Positions 42,808 through 52,194 of a stretch of DNA of 64,000 nucleotides are shown one piece after another. The first letter of the stretch is position 1, and each line of letters opens with the position of its first letter. The translations under genes and the position numbers were made by a program. Source of the DNA: an uncultured Bacilli bacterium (GTDB lineage Bacteria; Bacillota_I; Bacilli_A; RF39; UBA660); contig CAKPGL010000001.1 in assembly GCA_934154785.1 (NCBI GenBank), positions 496,001-560,000 of the forward strand, read 5' to 3'. The notes under the pieces are model-generated. The model saw nothing but the letters and a program-made list of their open reading frames with translations. It did no database searches and had not been told where the DNA came from.

Positions 42808-43503
42808 ATGAAAAAAGGTAAAAAGTATGTAGAAGCTGCTGCTAAGATTGAAAAAGGCCGCGCTTATACAAAAGAAGAAGCTATAAAATTAGTTAAAGAA
42901 ACTTCTACTACTAAATTTGATTCTTCTGTTGAAATTGCTATCAGATTAAATTTAGATACTAAAAAAGCTGATCAACAATTAAGGGGAGCTATCGTTCTTC
43001 CAAACGGAACAGGTAAATCAAAAAAAGTATTAGTACTTGCTAAAGGTGCTTTAGCTACAACTGCTAAAGAAGCTGGTGCTGATTATGTTGGAGATATGGA
43101 TATGATTGAAAAAATCGCTAATGAAAATTGGTTTGATTTTGATGTTATCGTTGCAACTCCAGATATGATGCCTGCATTAGGTAAAATTGGTAAAGTTTTA
43201 GGACCTAAAGGTTTAATGCCAAACCCTAAGACTGGAACAGTTACTATGGATGTTAAGAAAGCAGTAGAAGACATTAAAAAAGGTCGTGTTGAATATAGAA
43301 CAGACTCTTATGGTAATGTTGCTACTATTATTGGTAAAGTAAGTTTCGATGAAGCTAAGTTAGTAGAAAATATGGATGCCTTTGTATCATTAATTTTAAA
43401 AGCTAAACCTTCAAGTGTTAAAGGAACTTATGTTAAAAACATAGCAGTTTCTTCAACAATGGGACCTAGTGTTAAAATTGATACAAATAGTTTTGACAAA
43501 TAA
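42808..43503 (+). CDS. rplA: 50S ribosomal protein L1
   Basis: 231 residues, full length. GKKYVEAAAKIEKGRAYTKE, ATPDMMPALGKIGKVLGPKG, LMPNPKTGTVT and the final SSTMGPSVKID are typical. It builds the L1 stalk and acts as translational repressor of its operon. The promoter of the next unit overlaps its last codons. Confidence 0.96.
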   Translation: MKKGKKYVEAAAKIEKGRAYTKEEAIKLVKETSTTKFDSSVEIAIRLNLDTKKADQQLRGAIVLPNGTGKSKKVLVLAKGALATTAKEAGADYVGDMDMIEKIANENWFDFDVIVATPDMMPALGKIGKVLGPKGLMPNPKTGTVTMDVKKAVEDIKKGRVEYRTDSYGNVATIIGKVSFDEAKLVENMDAFVSLILKAKPSSVKGTYVKNIAVSSTMGPSVKIDTNSFDK

Positions 43504-43521
43504 TAATTAATGTGTTATACT
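43493..43521 (+). promoter_or_regulatory. rplJ-rplL promoter
   Basis: TTGACA (43493-43498) lies in the last rplA codons; a 17-base spacer leads to TATACT (43516-43521). Confidence 0.75.
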
Positions 43522-43529
43522 TGGAATGT

Positions 43530-43646
43530 ATTCCGAGATAATATAGTACCGTAGACAGTAGGAGCGTAAGCTTAATATTTCCTACCGAGGAACTTAAATT
43601 ATAAATTTTAAGTTTTTTGGGTCTTACGGTTTTCGTAAGACCTTTT
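43530..43646 (+). promoter_or_regulatory. L10 leader with terminator
   Basis: The leader holds TACCGTAGACAGTAGGAGCGTAAG (two parts: GTAGACAGTAGGAGC and CTTAATATTTCCTACC), where GTAGGA pairs with TCCTAC, the core of the L10-L12 binding site. A perfect hairpin GGTCTTACG (43620-43628)/CGTAAGACC (43634-43642) with TTTT follows. In Bacilli, L10(L12)4 binding to this leader controls rplJL by attenuation. Confidence 0.75.
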
Positions 43647-43677
43647 ATACGGTGTTTAAGAAAGAGAGGTGTCATTA

Positions 43678-44166
43678 ATGGCAAACGTAAAAATACTAGA
43701 ACGTAAACAAGGTATTATTGATGAAATAGCAAATAAAGCTAAAGAATCAGCTTCTATCGTATTAGTTGATTATCAAGGTTTAACAGTTGGAGAAACTAAT
43801 GAACTTAGAAGAAAATTAAGAGATACTGGTTCAGATTTAAAAATCTATAAAAATACCTTAACAAAACGTGCTCTTGATTCATTAAACATTGACTTAGGTG
43901 AACTAGGAGGACCAAAAGCAGTAGCATTTGGTACTGATGCAGTAGCACCTATCAAAGTATTAAGTGATTATGCAAAAGATCATCCGGCTTTAGCATTAAA
44001 GATTGGATACGTAGATGGAGCAGTTGCTGATGAAGCAATGTTAAAATCACTTTCACAAATTCCATCAAGAGAAGGATTACTTACTATGTTGGCTGGTGGC
44101 TTAATGCAAACTGTTAAAGAATTTGCTATAGCTCTAGACTTACATGCACAAAACTTAGAAAAATAA
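43678..44166 (+). CDS. rplJ: 50S ribosomal protein L10
   Basis: 162 residues. VLVDYQGLTVGETNELRRKL, KIYKNTLTKRAL and the C-terminal helix that holds L12 dimers are visible. ATG 43678 lies 6 bases after GAGAGGTG; the open frame upstream is just leader. Preceded by the L10 leader. Confidence 0.95.
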   Translation: MANVKILERKQGIIDEIANKAKESASIVLVDYQGLTVGETNELRRKLRDTGSDLKIYKNTLTKRALDSLNIDLGELGGPKAVAFGTDAVAPIKVLSDYAKDHPALALKIGYVDGAVADEAMLKSLSQIPSREGLLTMLAGGLMQTVKEFAIALDLHAQNLEK

Positions 44167-44197
44167 TTTTGAAAATATAATTAAGGAGGATATTAAA

Positions 44198-44569
44198 ATG
44201 GCAAAATTAAGTACAAAAGAAATTATTGATTCAATAAAAGAAATGACAATTTTAGAAGTTAAAGATTTAGTAGATGCAATGAAAGAAGAATTTGGTGTAG
44301 ATCCAAGTGCTGTAGCTGTAGCTGCTGCTCCAGTAGCAGGTGCTGCTCAAGAAGAAGGACCAAGCGCTGTTGACGTTGTTTTAGCAAGTGCTGGTGCTAA
44401 CAAAATTGCTGTTATCAAATTAGTTCGTGATATTACTGGTTTAGGATTAAAAGAGGCTAAAGATATCGCTGATAACGGTGGCGTTGTTAAAGAAAAAGTA
44501 TCTACTGATGAAGCTAACGAAATGAAAGCTAAATTCGAAGAAGCTGGCGCTACAATCGAATTAAAATAG
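44198..44569 (+). CDS. rplL: 50S ribosomal protein L7/L12
   Basis: 123 residues. N-terminal dimerisation helices (about 1-34), an Ala-rich hinge (VAVAAAPVAGAAQEEGPSA) and the C-terminal domain (KIAVIKLVRDITGLGLKEAK, then GATIELK). Binds translation GTPases. TAAGGAGGA is ahead of the start. Confidence 0.96.
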   Translation: MAKLSTKEIIDSIKEMTILEVKDLVDAMKEEFGVDPSAVAVAAAPVAGAAQEEGPSAVDVVLASAGANKIAVIKLVRDITGLGLKEAKDIADNGGVVKEKVSTDEANEMKAKFEEAGATIELK

Positions 44570-44588
44570 TCTAACGCTGAAGTTTAAG

Positions 44589-44620
44589 GCCTGGGCAAAA
44601 AATGCCTAGGCTTTCGGCGT
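44589..44620 (+). terminator. Terminator after rplL
   Basis: GCCTGGGCA (44589-44597) pairs with TGCCTAGGC (44603-44611), one G-T pair. An outer pairing AACGC...GCGTT may extend it to the TTTTT at 44621. Confidence 0.75.
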
Positions 44621-44685
44621 TTTTAATTTAAAAACAACTTTATTAATAAAATTAAAAAAAGATTTACAAATTTGCCTTATACACG

Positions 44686-44714
44686 TTGACATCTTGCCAG
44701 TTTTAAGGTAAAAT
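44686..44714 (+). promoter_or_regulatory. rpoBC promoter
   Basis: TTGACA (44686-44691), a 17-base spacer and TAAAAT (44709-44714), about 70 bases before the rpoB GTG start. Confidence 0.75.
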
Positions 44715-44786
44715 TATAAATTGGCGACATGTACTTCGCATTGGTACATTAGTTTCGAAAAAAATATAGTTTATAGGGGTGAAATT

Positions 44787-47700
44787 GTGGCTTATACAGT
44801 TAAAAAATTTGGTGATCACCGAGAAAGAAGAAGCTATGCAAAAACAAAAAATGCAGTTGAGTTAGGGAATTTGTTAGAAATTCAAAAGAAGTCATATGAT
44901 TGGTTTATGACTGAGGGAATCAAAGAAGTATTAGATGATATTTCACCAGTAGAGAGTTTTACTGGTAATTTGTCATTAGAATTTGGGGAGTACTCTTTTG
45001 ATAAACCACGCTATTCTATTAAAGAATGCAAAGAAAGATATGCTACTTATGCAGCTCCACTTAAGGTTGAAGCACGTCTTTTTAACCAAGAGACAGGGGA
45101 AGTAAAAGAACAAGAGATATTTTTGGGCGATATGCCAGTAATGACAGAAACAGGTACTTTTGTTATTAATGGTGCAGAGCGTGTAATTGTATCACAATTA
45201 GTTCGTTCTCCTAGTGCATACTATGGAAAAGAAATAGATAAGAAAAATGGACGAGTTATGGTTACTTCTCAAATCATACCAACTCGTGGTACTTGGCTAG
45301 AATATGAAACAGATGCTAGAAATATTGTTTATGTTCGTATTGATCGTACTAGAAAAGTACCTATTACTACTTTACTTAGAGCATTAGGTTTAACTTCTGA
45401 CGAAGATATCTTTGATTTATTTGGTGAAGATATTTATCTAGAACATACTATTGAAAAGGATACCAATAAAAATACCGATGAGGCTTTAATTGATATTCAT
45501 TCTAAGTTGCGTCCAGGAGAACCATCAACTTTAGACAGTGCTAAGAACCAATTAATTAGCCGTTTCTTTGATGCTTTCCGCTATGATTTAGCAAAAGTAG
45601 GACGTTATAAATTTAATCGTAAATTAGATGTTTGCGATAGATTAATAGGTTGTACTTTAGCAGAAACAATCAAAGTTGATAATGAAGTTATCATGGAAAA
45701 AGGTACCGTTATTGATAAAGAAGGTTTAGAAAAACTAAGACCAGTATTTGCAAATGGCTACGGTGTTAAGAAAGCTTTAATTAATTATGAATTAGATTCA
45801 TATGATAAAGTTCAAGAAGTTCTTGTATACTCTAAGTTAAATCCAGATAAAGTTATCAAAGTTATTGGTAGTGATCAAACAATTGAAGAAAAACGTCTTA
45901 CTATTTCAGATGTTTATGCTTCAGTATCTTATTATTTAAACCTTTTAGAAGGTGTTGGAAGCTTTGATGAAATCGATAATTTATCAAATCGTCGTGTTCG
46001 TCAAGTAGGTGAGTTACTTCAAAATCAATTCCGTATTGGTATTAGTCGTATTGAGAGAGTTATTAGAGACCGTATGTCTACTCAAGAGCTTACAGAAGTT
46101 ACTCCAAAAACTTTAATCAATATTAGACCATTAACAGCCGCTATTAAAGAATTCTTTGGTAGCAGTCAGTTATCACAATTCATGGATCAAATTAATCCAA
46201 TTGCCGAACTTACTAATAAACGTCGTTTATCAAGTTTAGGACCTGGTGGTTTGTCTCGTGATAGAGCAGGTATGGAAGTTCGTGACGTTAACCCTTCACA
46301 TTATGGAAGAATATGTCCTATCGAATCTCCAGAAGGACCAAACATCGGATTAATTACATCACTTGCAAGTTATGCTCGTGTTAATGATTATGGATTTATT
46401 ATGACTCCTTATCGTCGTGTTAAAGATTGCAAATTAACTGATGAGATAGTTTATATGACAGCAGATGAAGAGTTAGAACACTATATTTCTCAAGCAACAG
46501 TTAAATTAAATGAGAATAATGAGATTGTAGAATCTCGTATTCCAGTTCGTTATCGTACTGAGAATATTATGATTGAAAAAGAAAAAGTAGATTTTATTGA
46601 CGTTTCACCACAACAAGTTGTATCTATTACTGCTCAAGGAATTCCATTCCTAGAACACGATGATGGTAAACGTGCGTTGATGGGTGCTAACATGCAACGT
46701 CAGGCTATTCCACTTTTAAAACCAGAAGCTCCACTTGTTGGGACTGGTGTAGAAGCAATTGCGGCTCGTGATTCAGGTGCAGTTGTTACTGCTAAAGCTG
46801 ATGGTATTGTTGAATACGTTGATGCTAAGAAGATAATTATAAAAACATTAAGTGGTGCAGATACTTATTACTTAGATGGTTACGAAAGAAGTAATGCTGG
46901 AACTTGTTATCATCAAGTGCCAATTGTAAAAACTGGTACAGCAGTCAAAAAAGATGAAGTTATTGCTGATGGACCAAGTACAGAACAAGGAGAAATGGCT
47001 TTAGGTAAGAATGTTACAGTAGCGTTTATGAACTTTAATGGTTATAACTACGAGGATGCTGTAATATTAAATGAAAGATTAGTAAAAGACGATGCTTATA
47101 CTTCAATTCATATTGAAGATTATCAAATTGAATGTCGTGATACTAAATTAGGACCAGAAGAATTTACACGTGATATACCAAACGTTGGTGAAGATGCTCG
47201 TAAGAACTTAGACGAGAATGGTATTGTTCGTATTGGTACTGAAGTAAAAGATGATGACATTTTAGTTGGTAAAGTTACACCTAAAGGTATGGCTGAATTA
47301 ACTAGTGAAGAGAAATTATTGCATGCTATCTTTGGTGAAAAAACTCGTGAAGTAAGAGATACATCATTGCGTGTTCCACATGGTGGTGAAGGTATTGTTC
47401 ATGATGTTAAGGTATTTACTAAAGAAAACTGTGATGAATTACCTGCAGGCGTTTCGAAAATAATTCGTGTTTATATAGCACAAAAACGTAAGATTCAAGT
47501 AGGAGATAAGATGGCTGGACGTCACGGTAATAAAGGTGTTGTATCCTTAATTTTACCAGAAGAAGATATGCCATACTTAGCAGATGGTACTCCAGTAGAT
47601 ATTTTACTTAACCCACTTGGTGTACCTAGCCGTATGAACATTGGACAGATTTTAGAGATGCATTTAGGTATTGCAGCAAGAACACTTAACGTTTATGTAG

Positions 47701-48434
47701 CAAGTCCAGTATTTGATGGTGCTACTAGAGAAGAAATTGTAGATGCTTTAAAAGAAGCAGGTTTAGATGAAGATGGTAAGACTGTTTTATATGATGGTCG
47801 TACTGGTGAACCATTTGATAACCGTATTTCTGTTGGTGTTATGTATATGATTAAACTTAACCACATGGTTGATGATAAATTACATGCACGTTCAACTGGA
47901 CCTTACAGTTTAGTTACACAACAGCCACTTGGAGGTAAAGCTCAATTTGGTGGTCAAAGATTCGGTGAAATGGAAGTTTGGGCTCTTTATGCTTACGGTG
48001 CTGCTCACGTTCTACAAGAGATGATTACAATTAAATCAGACGATGTTGTTGGTCGTGTTAAAGTATATGAAGCATTAGTAAAAGGAACACCTATTCCAAA
48101 GAGTGGTATACCTGAATCATTTAGAGTATTAATTAAAGAATTCCAAGCTTTAGGACTAGATATTACAGTTTTAACTGAAGATGGAACTTATAAAGAATTA
48201 AGAGATTTAGAAAAAGAAGATGATGATTCATATTTATCAAATGATGAATTTGAAACTAATGTCAAGCCTTCTGAAGATTCTGAACCTGAATTACCAGATG
48301 AAGAGTTAGATGATGCTTTTGAAGATGAAGATGAGAACGAAGATTTTGATGAAGAAGAATTAGAAGATTTTGAAAATGATGATTTCGATGAAGAGGACTT
48401 CGAAGAAGAATTCATGAAAGGGGACGAGGAATAA
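44787..48434 (+). CDS. rpoB: RNA polymerase subunit beta
   Basis: 1215 residues. Landmarks include the rifampicin region FGSSQLSQFMDQINP, LTNKRRLSSLGPGGLSRDRA, CPIESPEGPNIGLI, GYNYEDAVILNERLV, GDKMAGRHGNKGVVS and QPLGGKAQFGGQRFGEMEVW. GTG 44787 follows AGGGGTGA and gives the family N-terminus. Two oddities: Asn477 stands where E. coli has His526, with Ile where E. coli has Asn518; and the last ~75 residues are a very acidic tail (EDEDENEDFDEEELEDF). Stop and rpoC start overlap (TAATG). Confidence 0.97.
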   Translation: MAYTVKKFGDHRERRSYAKTKNAVELGNLLEIQKKSYDWFMTEGIKEVLDDISPVESFTGNLSLEFGEYSFDKPRYSIKECKERYATYAAPLKVEARLFNQETGEVKEQEIFLGDMPVMTETGTFVINGAERVIVSQLVRSPSAYYGKEIDKKNGRVMVTSQIIPTRGTWLEYETDARNIVYVRIDRTRKVPITTLLRALGLTSDEDIFDLFGEDIYLEHTIEKDTNKNTDEALIDIHSKLRPGEPSTLDSAKNQLISRFFDAFRYDLAKVGRYKFNRKLDVCDRLIGCTLAETIKVDNEVIMEKGTVIDKEGLEKLRPVFANGYGVKKALINYELDSYDKVQEVLVYSKLNPDKVIKVIGSDQTIEEKRLTISDVYASVSYYLNLLEGVGSFDEIDNLSNRRVRQVGELLQNQFRIGISRIERVIRDRMSTQELTEVTPKTLINIRPLTAAIKEFFGSSQLSQFMDQINPIAELTNKRRLSSLGPGGLSRDRAGMEVRDVNPSHYGRICPIESPEGPNIGLITSLASYARVNDYGFIMTPYRRVKDCKLTDEIVYMTADEELEHYISQATVKLNENNEIVESRIPVRYRTENIMIEKEKVDFIDVSPQQVVSITAQGIPFLEHDDGKRALMGANMQRQAIPLLKPEAPLVGTGVEAIAARDSGAVVTAKADGIVEYVDAKKIIIKTLSGADTYYLDGYERSNAGTCYHQVPIVKTGTAVKKDEVIADGPSTEQGEMALGKNVTVAFMNFNGYNYEDAVILNERLVKDDAYTSIHIEDYQIECRDTKLGPEEFTRDIPNVGEDARKNLDENGIVRIGTEVKDDDILVGKVTPKGMAELTSEEKLLHAIFGEKTREVRDTSLRVPHGGEGIVHDVKVFTKENCDELPAGVSKIIRVYIAQKRKIQVGDKMAGRHGNKGVVSLILPEEDMPYLADGTPVDILLNPLGVPSRMNIGQILEMHLGIAARTLNVYVASPVFDGATREEIVDALKEAGLDEDGKTVLYDGRTGEPFDNRISVGVMYMIKLNHMVDDKLHARSTGPYSLVTQQPLGGKAQFGGQRFGEMEVWALYAYGAAHVLQEMITIKSDDVVGRVKVYEALVKGTPIPKSGIPESFRVLIKEFQALGLDITVLTEDGTYKELRDLEKEDDDSYLSNDEFETNVKPSEDSEPELPDEELDDAFEDEDENEDFDEEELEDFENDDFDEEDFEEEFMKGDEE

Positions 48435-51400
48435 TGGAAGCAAATCAATTTGAAGGATTAAAAATTTCAATTGCCTCACCTGAAAAAATACGTTCTTGGT
48501 CTTATGGTGAAGTAAAGAAAGCTGAAACAATCAACTATCGTACTTTGAAACCAGAGCGTGACGGTTTATATTGCGAAAAGATATTTGGACCTACTAAGGA
48601 TTTCGAATGTTCTTGTGGTAAATATAAACGTTTACGTTATAAAAATATTGTTTGTGATCGTTGCGGAGTAGAAGTTACTCGTGCTAAAGTTCGTCGTGAG
48701 AGAATGGGACACATTGAGCTAGCCAGTCCTTGCTCTCATATATGGTTCTTTAAAGGGATCCCTTCTCGCATGGGATTAGTGCTTGATATGAGCCCTAGGG
48801 ATCTAGAGGAAGTTTTATACTATGTTTCTTACGTAGTATTAGATCCTGGGGCTGCCCCTTTAGAGAAAAAACAAACTATTAGTGACAAAGAATATCGTAC
48901 TTATTATGAAAAGTATGGAAACTCATTCCGCGTAGGTATGGGTGGAGCCGCTATTAAAGAATTACTTGAACAAGTTGATTTACAAAAAGAAGTAGATGAA
49001 ATTAAGGCAGAAATAGAAGAAATCAAAGATACATCTAGTCAAAAACGTGTTCGTTTAATGAAACGTTTGGATGTACTTAATGCTTTCTTAGAATCAGGAA
49101 ATCGTCCAGAATGGATGATTCTAGATGCTCTACCAGTAATTCCACCAGAACTTCGTCCAATGATTCAACTTGATGGTGGTAGATTTGCTACATCTGATTT
49201 AAATGATTTATATCGCCGTGTTATTAACCGTAACAATCGTTTAAAGAAATTAATGGAATTAGGTGCACCATCTATCATTATTCAAAATGAAAAACGTATG
49301 TTACAAGAAGCAGTAGACGCCTTATTTGATAATGGTCGTCGTGGACGTAATATTACCGGTGCAGGAAATCGCCCTTTAAAATCTTTATCTAATATGTTAA
49401 AAGGTAAACAAGGTCGTTTCCGTCAAAATTTACTTGGAAAACGTGTTGATTATTCTGGACGTTCAGTTATTGTCGTTGGACCAAGTCTAAAGATGTATCA
49501 ATGTGGTATTCCAAAAGAAATGGCTTTAGAGTTATTTAAACCACATGTTATTAATGGTTTAGTTACAAAAGAAATAGCAAGTAATATTAAAGCCGCTAAA
49601 AAAATGATTGAAAATCAAGATCCTAGAGTATGGGATGTTGTTGAAGAAAAAATTAAAGAACATCCAGTACTTCTAAACCGTGCCCCAACACTACATAGAC
49701 TTGGTATTCAAGCGTTTGAGCCAAAATTAATTGGTGGTCGTGCAATTCGTTTACATCCACTAGTTTGTACAGCATTTAATGCCGACTTTGATGGAGACCA
49801 AATGGCTGTACACGTTCCTATTACAGAAGAAGCACAAGCTGAAGCTAGAATTTTAATGCTTGGCGCTAATAATATCTTGTCACCAAAAGATGGACAACCA
49901 ATTGTTACCCCAGGACAAGATATGATTTTAGGAAATTACTATATAACTATAGAAAAACCAGGACTACCTGGCGAAGGTAGAGTATTTAAGGATGATGCGG
50001 AAGCTCTTATGGCACATGAGAGAAGAGAAATCTCCCTACATACGCGTATTGCAATCCCAGTAAACTCATTTAAACATAAGTTATTCCCAGAAGAATATGC
50101 CGATAAATACTTAGTAACAACTCCAGGTAAATTAATCTTTAATGAAATATTCCCAGACTCTTTCCAATATATAAATGAAGGTAGTGACGAGAATATTGAA
50201 AAAATGACACCAGCAAGATTTTTCCTAAATCGTGGTGCTAATATTAAAGAAGAAATTGCCAATATGGAAATTACTAAACCTTTCGCAAAAAAAGTATTAA
50301 CAAAATTAATTGCTCAAATATATAAACGTTATCAAACTACAGAAACATCAATTATGCTTGATAAATTAAAAGATATTGGATTTAATTATTCAACATTATC
50401 TGGTATATCTATTGGTATTGGAGATATCATTGAATCTAAGACTAAACATCAAGTTATTGCGGATTCTCAAAACTTAGTTGATAAAGTAAATAAACAATTT
50501 AAACGTGGTTTGATTACTGAAAAAGAAAGATACGAAAAAGTAGTAGATATTTGGAACGGTGCTAAAAACAGTATCGCAGATGAGTTAGCAGGTTTCATTA
50601 AGAGTCATAAAGATAATTCAATATCTATGATGATTGATTCAGGTGCTCGTGGTAACATGAGTAACTACAACCAGATGGCTGGTATGCGTGGATTAATGAT
50701 GAAACCAACTGGTGAAGCCGTAGAAATTCCAATTACATCTTCATTTACAGAAGGTGCTAATGTTTCAGAGTTCTTCTTAGCTACTCACGGTGCCCGTAAA
50801 GGTGCGGTTGATACAGCGTTAAGAACTGCCGATGCTGGTTACTTAACACGTCGTTTAGTTGATGTATCTCAAGATATTATTGTTAAAGAAGAAGATTGTG
50901 GTACAGAAGCTGGCGTTGTTGTAGAAGCATTTATCAATGAAAAAGATGGTACAGTAGTTGAAAGCCTATATAATCGTATAGTTGGTAGATATACTAACAA
51001 AAAGATTATAAATCCTGAAACTAAGGAAGTAATGTATGATAGAAATACTTATATTACTGAACAAATTGCTGATAAAATAGTTTCAGCAGGTATTACAAAA
51101 GTACCAATCAGAACAGTTTTAACTTGTAAAACTGAACATGGTGTTTGTTGCAAGTGTTATGGTCGTAACTTGGCTACTGGTTCAATCGTTGAAATTGGTG
51201 AAGCTGTTGGTATTATGGCAGCACAATCAATTGGTGAACCAGGTACACAGTTAACAATGCGTACTATTAACTCTGGTGGTGTTGCTGGTGAAGATATTAC
51301 TCAAGGTCTTCCTCGTGTTCAAGAGTTATTTGAAGCACGTAACCCTAAAGGTAAAGCAACTATTTCTGAAATCAGTGGTATTGTATCTAAGATTGAAGAA

Positions 51401-52069
51401 GATGGTGGTAAATACTTAATTAGTGTTACAAATGACGTTGAAACTAAACAACATACATCTAATTATGGTGCTAAACTTGCTGTTGAATTAAATCAAGAAG
51501 TTAAAGCTGGTGGCCGTTTAACACATGGTGCAATCAATCCAAAAGAATTGTTAGTTGTAACAGATCCAATTACAGTTCAACAATATATATTATTAGAAAT
51601 TCAAAAAGTTTACGGTTCTCAAGGTGTTGATATTTCTGATAAACACGTTGAAATTATCGCAAAACGTATGATTTCTAAGATAAAAATAGTTAATAGCGGA
51701 GATTCTATGTTCTTACCAGGTACGCTTGTTAATATTAATAAGTTTGCTGAAGTAAATAAAGCCCTTATTATTCAAGGTAAGCGTCCTGCTACTGGTAAAC
51801 CATTAATGTTAGGTATTACTAAAGCATCTCTAGAAACTGATTCATTCTTATCAGCAGCTTCATTCCAAGAAACAACTAGAATTTTAACTGATGCTGCTAT
51901 TCATGGAAAAGTAGATCATTTAAATGGTCTAAAAGAGAACGTTATTATTGGTAAACTTATTCCTGCTGGTACTGGTGCTAAAGAGTATAAACATGTTGAT
52001 TATGAATTAGAACATGACCTTATGAATAACGAACCATTAGAAGTATTAGAACAAGAATTAATGGATTAG
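48434..52069 (+). CDS. rpoC: RNA polymerase subunit beta'
   Basis: 1211 residues. Zinc ribbon CSCGKYKRLRYKNIVCDRC near the N-terminus, the catalytic NADFDGDQMAVHVP (Asp451, 453, 455 bind magnesium), GARGNMSNYNQMAGMRGLM, the second zinc site (CKTEHGVCCKCYG) and GEAVGIMAAQSIGEPGTQLTM. Complete. Translationally coupled to rpoB. A terminator follows. Confidence 0.97.
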   Translation: MEANQFEGLKISIASPEKIRSWSYGEVKKAETINYRTLKPERDGLYCEKIFGPTKDFECSCGKYKRLRYKNIVCDRCGVEVTRAKVRRERMGHIELASPCSHIWFFKGIPSRMGLVLDMSPRDLEEVLYYVSYVVLDPGAAPLEKKQTISDKEYRTYYEKYGNSFRVGMGGAAIKELLEQVDLQKEVDEIKAEIEEIKDTSSQKRVRLMKRLDVLNAFLESGNRPEWMILDALPVIPPELRPMIQLDGGRFATSDLNDLYRRVINRNNRLKKLMELGAPSIIIQNEKRMLQEAVDALFDNGRRGRNITGAGNRPLKSLSNMLKGKQGRFRQNLLGKRVDYSGRSVIVVGPSLKMYQCGIPKEMALELFKPHVINGLVTKEIASNIKAAKKMIENQDPRVWDVVEEKIKEHPVLLNRAPTLHRLGIQAFEPKLIGGRAIRLHPLVCTAFNADFDGDQMAVHVPITEEAQAEARILMLGANNILSPKDGQPIVTPGQDMILGNYYITIEKPGLPGEGRVFKDDAEALMAHERREISLHTRIAIPVNSFKHKLFPEEYADKYLVTTPGKLIFNEIFPDSFQYINEGSDENIEKMTPARFFLNRGANIKEEIANMEITKPFAKKVLTKLIAQIYKRYQTTETSIMLDKLKDIGFNYSTLSGISIGIGDIIESKTKHQVIADSQNLVDKVNKQFKRGLITEKERYEKVVDIWNGAKNSIADELAGFIKSHKDNSISMMIDSGARGNMSNYNQMAGMRGLMMKPTGEAVEIPITSSFTEGANVSEFFLATHGARKGAVDTALRTADAGYLTRRLVDVSQDIIVKEEDCGTEAGVVVEAFINEKDGTVVESLYNRIVGRYTNKKIINPETKEVMYDRNTYITEQIADKIVSAGITKVPIRTVLTCKTEHGVCCKCYGRNLATGSIVEIGEAVGIMAAQSIGEPGTQLTMRTINSGGVAGEDITQGLPRVQELFEARNPKGKATISEISGIVSKIEEDGGKYLISVTNDVETKQHTSNYGAKLAVELNQEVKAGGRLTHGAINPKELLVVTDPITVQQYILLEIQKVYGSQGVDISDKHVEIIAKRMISKIKIVNSGDSMFLPGTLVNINKFAEVNKALIIQGKRPATGKPLMLGITKASLETDSFLSAASFQETTRILTDAAIHGKVDHLNGLKENVIIGKLIPAGTGAKEYKHVDYELEHDLMNNEPLEVLEQELMD

Positions 52070-52071
52070 TG

Positions 52072-52099
52072 AAAAAGTCAGATTATTCTGGCTTTTTTT
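52072..52099 (+). terminator. Rho-independent terminator after rpoC
   Basis: AAAAAGTCAGA (52072-52082) pairs with TCTGGCTTTTTT (52087-52098), with one G-T pair and a TTAT loop. Confidence 0.8.
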
Positions 52100-52125
52100 G
52101 TTAATTTCGTTTTCTATATATAACA

Positions 52126-52154
52126 TTGACTTATTAGACAAAATCAGTTACAAT
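52126..52154 (+). promoter_or_regulatory. Promoter of the NrtR-like gene
   Basis: TTGACT (52126-52131), a 17-base spacer and TACAAT (52149-52154). Confidence 0.7.
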
Positions 52155-52194
52155 ATATAACGTAATTGAAACACAAAGGAGTGTATAATCATTT

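Noticed and set aside
48188..48448. Ser-rich minus-strand frame of 86 codons
   Set aside because: It is the complement of the acidic RpoB tail (GAA/GAT codons read back as TTC/ATC/TCA-type codons); no SD or promoter.
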